In this document: one piece after another, positions 9,577-18,551 of the stretch
Numbering within the stretch: position 1 is the stretch's first letter
Layout: every line of letters begins with the position of its first letter
DNA from: Candidatus Paraburkholderia kirkii
Lineage (GTDB): Bacteria; Pseudomonadota; Gammaproteobacteria; Burkholderiales; Burkholderiaceae
DNA length: 64,000 nt
Direction of reading: 5' to 3'
Assembly: GCA_001189345.1 (NCBI GenBank)
Contig: LFKV01000001.1
Span: forward strand, 1-64,000
Notes under the pieces: generated by a model
The model's database searches: none
What the model was told of the DNA's origin: nothing
Seen by the model: the letters and a program-made list of their open reading frames with translations, nothing else
Program-made: the position numbers and the translations under genes

Positions 9577-9786
9577 TCAGTGGCAGGGAAACTCGAGCAA
9601 ATGCCGTCCGTCATGCACGAACTCGTGGACGTACATGCCGGGGACGATGGACGTCGCGCCTTCTTCCGCGCCGACGAAATAAATGGCGATCAACAGCAGC
9701 AAGCCGCCGAAGACGACCCAGGGCAGAAGCTCGCTGATTGGAATGGGCGCCGGCGCTGCAGCCGGCGAGGAAGCGATGATATTCAT
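9577..9786 (-). CDS. cbtB: Cobalt transporter subunit CbtB
   Basis: The 69-residue protein has one membrane helix (LLPWVVFGGLLLLIAIYFVG) and ends with the His-rich motif MYVHEFVHDGRHLLEFPCH, the hallmark of CbtB and presumably the metal-binding site. The start at 9786 follows a GGGAGATGTC Shine-Dalgarno. It precedes cbtA in the same operon under the riboswitch. Intact. Confidence 0.88.
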   Translation of the reverse strand: MNIIASSPAAAPAPIPISELLPWVVFGGLLLLIAIYFVGAEEGATSIVPGMYVHEFVHDGRHLLEFPCH

Positions 9787-9799
9787 GGCAGACATCTCC

Positions 9800-9950
9800 C
9801 GAGGGTTTCGCGCCCTTCGATGATTCAGGAAAAAACGCGGAAGGTCTGGCTTTCGATTCGGATGCAAACCGATTACAGTGGCGCGACCGCGCCGGAATTC
9901 CACCGGCTTCCTCTCGGCGTATCGCTCGCATTCTACGCTCGAAATGTCCG
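9800..9950 (-). promoter_or_regulatory. Cobalamin riboswitch upstream of cbtBA
   Basis: On the minus strand the core consensus is plain: GGAAGCCGGTGGAATTCCGG, then GCGCGGTCGCGCCACTGTAA, then GAAAGCCAGACCTTCCGCG (the B12 box, about 9841-9858). The core spans about 9841-9915 and flanking stems extend both ways. The B12 box sits 55 bases before the cbtB start. Binding of adenosylcobalamin should switch off cobalt uptake. Exact outer limits are estimated. Confidence 0.9.
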
Positions 9951-10032
9951 CGGATCACGGTCGTTGACGCATCAGCCATGCCGTAGGTAATGTTGGACTC
10001 AGTGCAGCTACGTCCTAACGTTGGAGCAGTCA

Positions 10033-10803
10033 GTGAAGAAAATCCTCATCATCGGGATTGGTGCAGGCAATCCGGAGTATGTCACCGTCCAGGCCATCAA
10101 TGCGCTCAATCAGGTGGACGTGTTTTTCGTGATGGACAAGGGCGCATCGAAGGCGAAGCTCGTCGAGCTGCGCAAGGAGATCATCGAGCGATACGTGAAG
10201 GAGCAAGGCTATCGGGTCGTCGAGGCGACGAGCCCGGAACGTCAGGGAGACGCTGCAAGCTATGTCAAAGCAGTCGAAACCCTGAACCGCGACAAGCAGT
10301 TGGTGTTCGAGCGCCTGCTCGAGGAGGAGCTGAGCGACGGCGAATGCGGAGCATTTCTCGTATGGGGGGACCCGTCACTTTACGACAGCACGATGCGCAT
10401 CATCGAAGCAATTGCAAAAAGTGGAAGGCACGCGTTTGAATACGAAGTGATCCCGGGCATCAGCAGCGTGCAGGCTCTGGCCGCGAAGCATCGCATGGCG
10501 CTCAATACGATTGGGCGCGCCGTCGAAATCACGAACGGCAGAGGCATTGCCGAAGGATTCCCGAACAATGTCGACAGCGTAGTCGTCATGCTCGACTCGC
10601 AGAACGCGTTTCGGCACCTGGCGGGAGAGGACGTCGATATTTTCTGGGGCGCCTACGTCGGTACGGAGGACGAGATCCTCATTGCCGGCAAGCTGCGCGA
10701 AGTGATGGACGACATCGAACGCGTGCGTGCAGAAGCACGAAGCCGCAACGGATGGATCATGGACACGTATCTTCTGAAGCGACGAACGATTTCACACGAC
10801 TGA
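10033..10803 (+). CDS. cobF: Precorrin-6A synthase (deacetylating) CobF
   Basis: CobF methylates precorrin-5 at C-1 and removes the C-20 acetyl unit in aerobic cobalamin synthesis. The GTG at 10033 is chosen because GGAG at 10023-10026 is correctly spaced; it gives MKKILIIGIGAGNPEYVTVQ. SAM-binding methylase motifs are visible: GIGAGNPEY at the start, FLVWGDPSLYDST in the middle and EYEVIPGISSVQALA. The end, WIMDTYLLKRR, is typical, and the length (256 residues) is normal. It lies divergent from the riboswitch-controlled cbtBA genes, which fits a B12 function. Intact. Confidence 0.92.
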   Translation: MKKILIIGIGAGNPEYVTVQAINALNQVDVFFVMDKGASKAKLVELRKEIIERYVKEQGYRVVEATSPERQGDAASYVKAVETLNRDKQLVFERLLEEELSDGECGAFLVWGDPSLYDSTMRIIEAIAKSGRHAFEYEVIPGISSVQALAAKHRMALNTIGRAVEITNGRGIAEGFPNNVDSVVVMLDSQNAFRHLAGEDVDIFWGAYVGTEDEILIAGKLREVMDDIERVRAEARSRNGWIMDTYLLKRRTISHD

Positions 10804-10846
10804 ACAGGAAAGCGGATGGGCGACGGCGCTATTGCCCCAAATGGAA

Positions 10847-10866
10847 CTGCCACCCGCAGGTGGCAG
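10847..10866. terminator. Hairpin between cobF and the metE remnant
   Basis: A perfect 8-bp stem, CTGCCACC-CGCA-GGTGGCAG, lies between the convergent cobF and metE genes. There is no T run, so its role as terminator is uncertain. Confidence 0.45.
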
Positions 10867-10890
10867 CAAGACTCGGCTAACGTTCGACGA

Positions 10891-11277
10891 TCACGCGGAC
10901 TGACGCAGGGTCTGCGCGGCCGCGACCATGTTCTTGAGCGCCGGAATCACCTCTTCCCACTGACGCGTCTTCAGGCCGCAATCCGGATTCACCCACAGGC
11001 GTTCCGCCGGAATGCGCTCCGCCGCCTTCTTCATCAGATTGACGATGTGCTCCTGACTCGGAATGTTCGGCGAGTGAATGTCGTACACGCCCGGTCCGAT
11101 CTGGTTCGGATACTTGAAGTCGTCGAATGCATCGAGCAGCTCCATGTCCGAGCGCGACGTTTCGATCGTGATCACGTCGGCATCCATATCCGCGATCGAT
11201 GCGATGATGTCGTTGAACTCCGAATAGCACGTGTGCGTGTGGATCGTAAGCGCTCGATCTGTACCGTTGTCTCGTTC
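10891..11277 (-). pseudogene. metE: metE 3' remnant (cobalamin-independent methionine synthase)
   Basis: The minus strand encodes the last about 129 residues of Met[56 protein letters not shown] and [17 protein letters not shown]. The Zn-binding His and Cys in HTHTCYS and the Cys in NPDCGLKTR are present. Everything upstream, more than 600 residues including the N-terminal domain, is cut off by the IS630 copy at 11278. It cannot make an active enzyme. Confidence 0.88.
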
Positions 11278-11989
11278 TATTGCACTGCGTTATTGAATTA
11301 GCACCCTGTCTGTGTTCAGATACAGGTCATGGGTCAAAATGAACCTGACAGATATCGAACGTGAGCAACTGTTGTCGGCGGCGCGCAGCCGAACGGTGCG
11401 TGCGGCGGACGTGCGACGCGCAAAGTTGATCCTGATGCTCGAGGACGGCGAATCGCGCGACAGTATCATGCGCACACTGGGTTGCGATTCGCGCTTCATC
11501 GCACGCTGGTCGGGGCGCTTCCTCAGCGAGCGACTAGCCGGCATGTACGCCCGGCACCGCGGGCGGGCGCCTACGCAGCCACCGGCCAAACTGGAAGCGC
11601 GGGTGCTCAAGTGCACCCTCAAGCACAAACCCGCCGACGGTTCGACACACTGGAGTAGCTACAAGCTCGCAGCAGAACTCGGCGACGTATCGGTCTCGGC
11701 CGTGCAGCGCATCTGGCGCAAGCACGGCATCAAGCCGCAGCAGTTGGAGCGGCACATGGTCTCCAACGACCCGGACTTCGAGACCAAGGCAGCCGACGTG
11801 ATCGGGCTGTACCTGAACCCGCCGGCGCACGCAGCGGTGTTCTGCGTGGACGAGAAGACCGCGATCCAGGCACTCGATCGCAAGGACCGTATGCTGCCGC
11901 TGTCGCCCGGGCGCGCCGAGAGTCACGGCTTCGAGTACAAGCGCAACGGCACGCTCAGCCTGTTCGCGGCGTTCAATACTGCCACCGGC
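11278..11989 (+). mobile_element. IS630-family element, copy 2, right part missing
   Basis: The left end repeats copy 1 (offset 8056) and begins at a TA (11278-11279). From the ATG at 11339 the encoded transposase sequence is the same as copy 1 up to 11989, after which the match ends at once. The right inverted repeat and last third of the element are missing. Confidence 0.85.
11339..11989 (+). pseudogene. IS630 transposase, 3'-truncated
   Basis: The copy encodes residues 1-217 of the transposase, from MNLTDIEREQ to AAFNTATG, including the first catalytic Asp block (FCVDEKT) but not the second Asp or the Glu. It then runs into foreign sequence. Inactive. Confidence 0.85.
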
Positions 11990-12996
11990 AAATTTAAGCG
12001 TCACCGCATGTCCGGCTTTTGCGGGGGACGGCCCATCCTGTCACACCTAAGTCACAAGGATACGATTGCTTCGTGCTGGATGTTTTCGACACGCAGACCC
12101 TTGTTCGAAGGGCAATCGAGGATGGCGGATTGCCCAACGAAATCGTTTCACGGATCGAAGAAGTCGACTTGGTTGGTTCATCCGCTGCTATCGCCGAGCT
12201 GGTCGAAGCGCTGGGAGCGAAGGGCTCGATCAGATACATAATATCGTCCCATAACTTCGAACACGTTCCCAATCCGGTGAAGTTTCTCCAGGGTTGTGCT
12301 GCTGTTCTGGAGCCGGGCGGGGTATTGTCGATGGCTATTCCGGACAAGCGCGGTTGCTTCGATTATTTTCGGCCCTTGAGTAGTCTCGCGCAGGTTCTCG
12401 AGGCCGATTTCACGAACCGTAATCGTCCGACGCGAGCGCAGATTTTCGAGCGCTTCTCGTTGCATGCGCGATGCAACTACCATGGCCGGGAGCTTATCGG
12501 GTTTCCGATCGGCGCTGATCCCGATTCGATTCATCCATTCGAGACGCTTGAGGTCGCGTTCAATGAATGGGTCGCGTTCGAACGACATCCTGATGACACG
12601 TACGTCGATACACATTGCTGGACGTTCACGCCAGCCTCGTTCGAACTGATCGTGCGTGATCTGATCTTTCTGAAGGTGATCCAACTCGAATTGATGGAAG
12701 TGGTCGAGGGCGGCGAGAACGAGTTCTACGTGCATTTGGGCAAGCCGCCAAGTGAGGGAGCACGGCATTCGCGTGAAGATTTCTATCGAAAGCGCGCTGA
12801 GTTGATGCGGCGTGTGCTCGATGAATCTTCCCCTTCTCTTGCCGCGCAACTCGCGGAAACTACGTCACAGTTGCAGTCTCAGAACGCGCACTATCAAACT
12901 CTCCTGAGTCAAAAGGAAACGCAGTTGGTCCGGGCAGAAGAGGCACGCGCTCACGCCGAATACCGTGTTGAAACCATGTTGAACTCGAAGAGCTAG
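11990..12996 (+). pseudogene. SAM-dependent methyltransferase, 5' end lost
   Basis: An open frame from 12019 reads VMRGTAHP-like residues, then CFVLDVFDTQTLVRRAIEDG, YIISSHNFEHVPNPVKFLQG and LEPGGVLSMAIPDKRGCFDY, the second half of a class I methyltransferase fold, and ends with a coiled-coil tail at 12996. The N-terminal glycine-rich SAM motif is missing because the sequence before it was replaced by the IS630 fragment at 11989. Similar enzymes usually occur in surface-polysaccharide clusters, consistent with the acyltransferase next door. A TAA at 11995 closes the frame upstream, so no normal start remains. Confidence 0.7.
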
Positions 12997-13213
12997 CTGG
13001 TGACCTCGCTAATTCGCGCGCTGCGCAAAAAGCTTTTTTAGGGATCGCGGCCCCCACACACCCTGAGTACGCGTCCCTGCGTGCGAATCGGCTTAAGACG
13101 CACCAATACTCAAGAACTCATTTGGCACCGGCTCAAGCGTGTGTACTTTGCATGCTCGCAAAATCGCGCCCGCGAAAGACTGCCAATCGAGGCCGTGATC
13201 GACCAAAGGGCCG

Positions 13214-14371
13214 TCAAGACGCAACGGAATCGAAATTCGCACTGGCGCGCTTCACTTGCGGCTGATACTTTCGCGCCAGCCTTCGAAACGGCGTCTCTAT
13301 GAATCGATACGAGAGGTCGCTAAATACCGCAATCAAGCTTGCAGCGACGACGACGGCGACCGCGACGTGCGTAAAATCGACCTCGAGTCCGATCGATCTT
13401 GTCATCAATTCTTTCGTTAGCAGGTACATCGGCAGATGACATAGATATATCGAGTACGACCGTTCGCCGATCCAAACGAGGGGAGCCGCAAGTTTGTATC
13501 GCGAGTAGCTGTTACCCGACAACGCCGACACGAGGCACAGGAGCGCCCCTGCCGCTACCACGGGTAGGACGTATGGTTGTGGGAGATGCGTGGGTGCGGA
13601 AATACACACGAGTACTCCGATCGTGAGCATTGTGATGCAGGCAACGGGGGGTAACAATAGTTTCGGCAGATCACCGCTTCTCCCAAGAACCAGGAATGTC
13701 GCGGCTCCTAGGGCGAATGCCTGTACTCTGAATGCCCAAAGATACGAGAAGCTGGGTGCCGGGAACGCGGACATGACAACGGCTGCCACAAGCATCAGTG
13801 CCACTGCCCGTTTGCGGCCAACCGTGACGATCGAAAGTGTCAGCGTGGCGTACAACTGCCATTCGAGAGAAAGCGACCAGGTAACGCCATTGAAATCCGA
13901 ATGGCCGCAGGTCGCGATTGCATGCTGAACGCAGTAACTCCAATAGACGTTGGAAATGCCGAATATGGCCGCTGCTCCGCTTACGGCAACCTTGCCAGCA
14001 TCGGCGCCCGGGTTGTGCGTAGCGATGGCGGCGATGCACACGGACACTCCGACCCAGAACGCGACGGCGGGAAACAGCCTTCCCATTCGCCGGATCCAGA
14101 ATGCTATCAACGCGTTCCTGCTGGAGTCGGTCTGTTGCAGATCTCGTAGGAAGGAATGGCAGATTAGAAGTCCGGATATACCGAAGAAGATGTCGACCCC
14201 AGTCCAGAAGGTAAAGTGCTCGAACAAGTTTGAATACCCATCGGACGCTGGAAGGCGGTTCCGATAGTGCTGCATCATCACGAGGATAATCGCCACGGCG
14301 CGCAGGCACTGGACGTCAGCGTTTCTGTGGTTCGGCATTGAAAATTGAGTGCTCGGTGTCAATCGGCGCAT
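13214..14371 (-). CDS. Acyltransferase 3 (OafA/YrhL-type) membrane protein
   Basis: About ten membrane segments and the family motifs are present: DVQCLRAVAIILVMMQHY near the N-terminus, FTFWTGVDIFFGISGLLICH, and WIGERSYSIYLCHLPMYL near the C-terminus. Such proteins acetylate or acylate surface polysaccharides such as O-antigen. The ATG at 14371 gives 385 residues; the second ATG at 14338 (MPNHRNADVQ) resembles relatives better, and neither has a strong ribosome-binding site. The frame is unbroken. Together with the methyltransferase remnant it suggests a former polysaccharide locus. Confidence 0.82.
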   Translation of the reverse strand: MRRLTPSTQFSMPNHRNADVQCLRAVAIILVMMQHYRNRLPASDGYSNLFEHFTFWTGVDIFFGISGLLICHSFLRDLQQTDSSRNALIAFWIRRMGRLFPAVAFWVGVSVCIAAIATHNPGADAGKVAVSGAAAIFGISNVYWSYCVQHAIATCGHSDFNGVTWSLSLEWQLYATLTLSIVTVGRKRAVALMLVAAVVMSAFPAPSFSYLWAFRVQAFALGAATFLVLGRSGDLPKLLLPPVACITMLTIGVLVCISAPTHLPQPYVLPVVAAGALLCLVSALSGNSYSRYKLAAPLVWIGERSYSIYLCHLPMYLLTKELMTRSIGLEVDFTHVAVAVVVAASLIAVFSDLSYRFIETPFRRLARKYQPQVKRASANFDSVAS

Positions 14372-14394
14372 TGAGAAATGGAGCGAACGGAAAA

Positions 14395-14850
14395 ACGTGC
14401 GCGCTGCGGGGGCAAGTCCAGGTCAGCGTATTGAAGCTGACACCGTGGCGATGAATGCGCTCCACGCCACGCATGGCCCTGTCGAAGGTCGGCTTGCCCG
14501 AGCGCGACAGCGATAGAGGTCGTGAAGCTCGCGAGGGCCGTCGACGGATAGGCCGACGAGCCAGTCGTGTTCCTTGAGAAAGCCGCACCAGTCCTCGTCG
14601 AGCGCGGTGCCGTTCGTTTGCAGATTGTTTTCGATACGCTGCCCGACAGGCTTGTTTGTATTTCTCCTGCAGTGCGACGACTTTTGGGAAGAAGTCGAGG
14701 CCCATCAAGGTGGGCTCGCCGCCTTGCCACGAGACCGGACGACGAACGCAGCAAAAGGCGGTACGGCCCGCCCGCCGATGCACGGGGCGAGGACGACACG
14801 TGACGCATGGATGTACTCATCTGCGCAACTACCGAAGCTAAAGTAGCGAC
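14395..14850 (-). pseudogene. Anaerobic sulfatase-maturase (radical SAM/SPASM) remnant
   Basis: Pieces in several minus-strand frames spell the N-terminal third of a sulfatase-maturating enzyme: [61 protein letters not shown] and [20 protein letters not shown]. The enzyme converts the active-site Cys/Ser of sulfatases to formylglycine. The CxxxCxxC cluster motif, the SPASM C-terminus and the stop are missing, and at least two frameshifts are present. No sulfatase gene is seen nearby. Confidence 0.7.
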
Positions 14851-14972
14851 AGAGGTTACAGACATTACGGAAATCTGAAATCTAACTATGTCTCGCGCTT
14901 GTTTTGAACAAATTTTACCTACGGGTCCCATGTGTCGATTCTCCTTGACGGGACCCGCGGGCGCCGTTCAGC

Positions 14973-15395
14973 TCATTGCACGACGACCGTCCCCGTCATG
15001 TGCGGATGCAGCAAGCAGAAGTACTTGTAGGTGCCCGGCTTGTCGAACACGTGCGAGAAGCTGTCGCCGTTGTCGAGCGGGTCGGACTTGAAGGTCTTGC
15101 CCTTGTCGGTGACGGTGTGCAGCATGTCGTCGTGATTCACCCACGTCACCTTCGTCCCGACCGGCACCGTGATCGTCGGCTTGCTGAACGCGAAGTTGTC
15201 GATGGAGATGCTCGGCGCGGCCGCCGCCGCGACCTGCTGCGCGGCCTCCTGCGCACAGGCGGTCGGAACCGCGCTGATCACGCCTTTCACGACGAGCGCG
15301 AGCGCGGCCTTGCGCAGCAGCTTGCCGGCGAGCGGGCGGAGATTGGCGGGCGAGATCATGCTCGAGGCCCGGCTCGAGAAATGGGCGGCGTTCAT
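14973..15395 (-). CDS. Cupredoxin (plastocyanin-like), exported
   Basis: The 140-residue protein has an N-terminal signal (LRKAALALVVKGVISAVPTA) and then a cupredoxin domain: ISIDNFAFSKPTITVPVGTK, WVNHDDMLHTVTD and YKYFCLLHPHMTGTV. The copper ligands are all present: His in DMLH and Cys, His and Met in CLLHPHM. It is a periplasmic electron carrier or copper-binding protein. Its ATG overlaps the expected stop of the metallophosphoesterase upstream, so both belong to one operon divergent from the ECF sigma gene. Confidence 0.85.
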   Translation of the reverse strand: MNAAHFSSRASSMISPANLRPLAGKLLRKAALALVVKGVISAVPTACAQEAAQQVAAAAAPSISIDNFAFSKPTITVPVGTKVTWVNHDDMLHTVTDKGKTFKSDPLDNGDSFSHVFDKPGTYKYFCLLHPHMTGTVVVQ

Positions 15396-16380
15396 GATTG
15401 CGCCACGGCGAGCCCGTGTCCGTGACCGTCAGTTGTCCGCGTCCCGCGATGTGCGTGACTTCGCGCAGGCCGAGCATCGTGCGCAACTGCTCCGACGGAA
15501 CTTTCATCGGCCCGGGGCCGGCTGCCGCGCCCGGCGCGGGCTGCGGGAACGCGGTGGACATCGCCGAATAGAAACGCATCCCCCCTCCACTTTTTTGCGC
15601 CACCTGATGGACGTGGCCGTTCAATACCGTCACCGAGCCGAAGCGCTTCAGGAGCGCGAGCGCCTGTGCGCTGTCGTCGGTACCCCAGCCCCACTGCGGA
15701 TACAGCGCCCACAGCGGGATGTGCGCGAACACGACGATCGGCGTGCTGCTCGACTTTCCCTGCAGATCGGCCTTGAGCCAGGCGAGTTACGCATCGCCGA
15801 GAAAGCCGAGGCCGCCGCCCTTCAGGTCGATCACGTTGGTCAGGCCGATGAAGTGCACGCCGCCCTGATCGAAACTATACCAGTGACAGTTGCCGCCACG
15901 GCCGTATTGCCCGGAAAAACGCTCGAAGAACGGATTGCCGTCCTCAACGAGCACGTCGTGCTCGCCCGGCACATAGTGCACGTCCATGCCCGCGCGGCCG
16001 ATGATCTGCGTCGCCGTATCGAATTCGGCGGGCTCCGAGAGATGCGTGACGTCGCCGGTGTGGATCATGAAGGCGGGGCGCCCGCCCATCGCGCTCACGC
16101 GGCCGACGGCTTCTTCCAGCGTGCTCGCCGGTTCGGTGTTCGGGTCCTTGTTGAAGCCGATATGGCTGTCGCTGATCCGCACGAAGCTGAACGAGCTCGT
16201 CTTCTCGGCGGCTTCCGCGGACGAGATCAGGCGCGACGCGGGCACGCCGCCGCTCACGGTCCAGATCACGCCGGCGCCGGCCCAGGCCATGCAGGAGAGT
16301 GCGGTGCGGCGGCGCTTGCCGTGGGCGTCGAGTTCGTCGCGTTCCTGCGCAGGCGGCAGGGCGGTCGGGTCGGGTTTCAT
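15392..16380 (-). pseudogene. Calcineurin-like metallophosphoesterase, TAA stop and late frameshift
   Basis: From the ATG at 16380 the protein has a twin-arginine-like N-terminus (KRRRTALSCMAWAGAG) and metallophosphoesterase motifs VRISDSHIGF, MIHTGDVTHL, YVPGEHDV and, after the break, VLNGHVHQV. At 15787-15789 the frame has TAA within LGDA*LAWLKADL, most simply CAA to TAA. Near 15410 the frame shifts so that the expected end LAVAQS with TGA overlaps the cupredoxin ATG. It would be an exported phosphoesterase. The set ECF sigma, anti-sigma, metallophosphoesterase and cupredoxin is a recurrent Burkholderia neighbourhood as far as I recall. Confidence 0.8.
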
Positions 16381-16714
16381 CGTGGTTCCTTTCGGGTCGC
16401 GGCCGCGGATCTCGTCGTTCGAATCGGCGAACGTTCGGCGAACGTTTGGCAAATTCGCACGCGTATGGCGGCTCGATACATGGGCGTGACGCCGACGACT
16501 TCCGCTCGACGAGCAGACTCGCTGCGGCATCCGTTCATCGAACCGGCGAAAGCGGCGCGTTATTCCCGCTATATTTTTTTCGAGACGATGGCGAAAACGG
16601 GAATAAAACGGGTGCGCGGGGCGTAAGGGAGGGTGAGGGCACGGGAAAGCGATATGGCCGCGATGCCCGGACGAAGTTTCCCGAACGTGGCAGGCGAAAG
16701 GAGACCCGCGCGAT
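16381..16714. other. Divergent intergenic region between phosphoesterase and ECF sigma
   Basis: This 334-bp region should hold promoters for both directions, possibly an autoregulated ECF promoter. Its visible structure is the tandem 11-mer at 16425-16446. A good GAAAGGAG Shine-Dalgarno lies at about 16698-16705 before the sigma gene. No gene is seen in it. Confidence 0.5.
16425..16446. repeat. Tandem 11-mer CGGCGAACGTT x2
   Basis: CGGCGAACGTT occurs at 16425-16435 and 16436-16446 without mismatch. Each copy contains the palindrome AACGTT. Position in a divergent promoter region suggests a regulator-binding site, but there is no direct support. Confidence 0.6.
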
Positions 16715-17371
16715 GTGGCGAGGCAGGTCGAGACAGGACGAGTCCGGGCATGGCGGGCGCGTGGAGGTACAGGCGCCCATGCGCGCTTCGAGGCGACCGT
16801 GATGCCGCACCTGGACGCCGCGTACAACCTCGTGCGTTGGTTGTCCGGCAATGCGAGCGACGCCGACGACGTCGTTCAGGAAGCGTATCTGCGCGCGTTC
16901 CGTTTTTTCAGCGGATTCGAGGGCGGCGAGGAGGGAAACGCGCGGGCGTGGCTGCTCGCGATCGTGCGCAACACCTGGTTCACGGAATGGCGGCGGTGCG
17001 TGCAACTGGCGGACGCGACGCCCTACGACGAGGAATTCGGCGGCGACGAAGCGCTGCCGGGCTGGTCGAAGGAGAGCGCGGCCGACCCGGAGACGCTCGC
17101 CGTGCGCCGCGACGAGATTCATCTGGTGCATCGCGCGCTGGAGGCGCTGCCGATCGCCTTCCGCGAGGTGCTGGTGTTACGTGAGCTGGAAGACATAAGC
17201 TACAAGGAAGTGGCGTTCGTGACCGGCGTGCCGATCGGCACGGTGATGTCGCGGCTCGCGCGCGGCCGCAAGATGCTGGCGGGGGCGGTACGCGCGGCCC
17301 AGGGCGGGCAGGATCGGCGAGCGTGCGGCTCGTGCGCCGCGCCGGGCCCGGTCATTCAAAGGAGTCGGGAA
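16715..17371 (+). CDS. ECF-type RNA polymerase sigma factor, in frame with anti-sigma
   Basis: Region 2 (MPHLDAAYNLVRWLSGNASD, DVVQEAYLRAFRFF, WLLAIVRNTWF) and region 4 (ALEALPIAFREVLVLRELED, VPIGTVMSRLARGRKML) of an ECF sigma factor are clear. The GTG at 16715 is a possible start; an ATG at 16713-16714 in another frame also follows the AAAGGAG site, so the first about 28 codons are uncertain. After region 4 the frame does not stop. It runs through a linker (AAQGGQDRRACGSCAAPG) into the anti-sigma protein. Either the stop was lost by a small indel, or the two are a true fusion. Confidence 0.8.
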
Positions 17372-18112
17372 ATGGAAAATAACGATACCGCCTCGCTCGA
17401 TACGAGGCTCGCCGATGGTTCGCTCTATCATCGCGCACCCGTGCATCTGCGGGCGCAGGTGTTGGCCCGCGTGCGGGCGGAGGTCGAAGAGGCGGCACGC
17501 GAGCGCGCGCCGGCACGCCGCGCGGGGCGCGGCTGGAGCAATCCGTTCGCGGCGCCTTGGCCGTTCTTCGGCGGCGCGTTCATGGGCGCGACGCTCTCCG
17601 CGCTCGTGCTCGGCACGATGCTGTGGTTTCAGGCGGTGCCGCTCGGGGCGGGTGTTTCGGGCGGCTCGCCGATTGCGCAGGAGATCGTGTCGAGTCATGT
17701 TCGCGCGTTGATGTCGAATCGCCCGATCGACGTGCTCTCGAGCGACAGGCATACGGTCAAGCTGTGGTTCAACGGCCGCATCGACTATGCGCCGTCGGTT
17801 ATCGATCCGGCGGGACCGGGCTTCGCGCTGGTCGGCGGGCGGCTGGACTACATCGATCATCGGCCGGTGGCGGTCGTGGTTTACCGCTATCTGAAGCATC
17901 CGATCGACGTGTATGTGTTTCCCGAACGCAAGGGCGAGGCGAAGAGCGCGTCGAACGACAAGGCGTTCTCGCCGGTCGTCACGCAATCCGACGACGGCTA
18001 TGCGCTCGCGCGCTGGAACCGCGACGGCATGACATTCTGGGCTGTCACCGATGCGTCGGGCGCGGTACTCCGCCAGTTCGCGCACGCCATCGAAACCGGC
18101 GCCGCGCGCTAG
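17372..18112 (+). CDS. Membrane anti-sigma factor
   Basis: An ATG at 17372 preceded by AAAGGAGTCGGGAA begins MENNDTASLDTRLADGSLYH. A cytosolic N-terminal region is followed by one membrane helix (GGAFMGATLSALVLGTMLWF) and a periplasmic domain containing VKLWFNGRIDYAPSV, VGGRLDYIDHRPVAVVVYRY and DVYVFPE. This layout is that of transmembrane anti-sigma proteins paired with ECF sigma factors. A ribosome-binding site of its own argues that it can be made separately even though the upstream frame reads into it. 246 residues, no lesion. Confidence 0.8.
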   Translation: MENNDTASLDTRLADGSLYHRAPVHLRAQVLARVRAEVEEAARERAPARRAGRGWSNPFAAPWPFFGGAFMGATLSALVLGTMLWFQAVPLGAGVSGGSPIAQEIVSSHVRALMSNRPIDVLSSDRHTVKLWFNGRIDYAPSVIDPAGPGFALVGGRLDYIDHRPVAVVVYRYLKHPIDVYVFPERKGEAKSASNDKAFSPVVTQSDDGYALARWNRDGMTFWAVTDASGAVLRQFAHAIETGAAR

Positions 18113-18551
18113 AAAGGTGCATGCCGCAAACGCTTTCCATCGGTAAAGAAGCCAGAGGGGTGCGCAAGGTTGCGCGCGGTCATTCTCCGGGATGCCGTGC
18201 GCTTTTTTTCGCGTTCGACTCTACATGTATTCCCGCTGTCGTGCCGCTTGCGGCCGGCTGAAGAAACACTTTGGATGCTGTCCAAATCCCTCCGCGCAAT
18301 CCTTGTTTTCGCGTTGATTCCCTGCCTTGTACACTTACGATGCGTCAGGTGTGCGCTAATGCTCGTGCTCTTCGGGTATGTCCGAATATGGTCATATCCT
18401 TACATTTTTCTAAACTCGGTCACCGCCTATGTAATCGATAATGCGCACGGCGCTTAAAAGCATTGCTGAAGCGGACAAGCGGGACTGGGCGCGCGCGCCG
18501 ACGTTTCGGCGCGCCGACCTTCACATAACGATTCAAGCGACGGAGACACAC
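18113..18551. other. Non-coding stretch upstream of the livK fragment
   Basis: I see no gene in these 439 bases. The region 18300-18440 is less GC-rich and likely contained the promoter of the branched-chain amino-acid binding protein. Confidence 0.5.
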
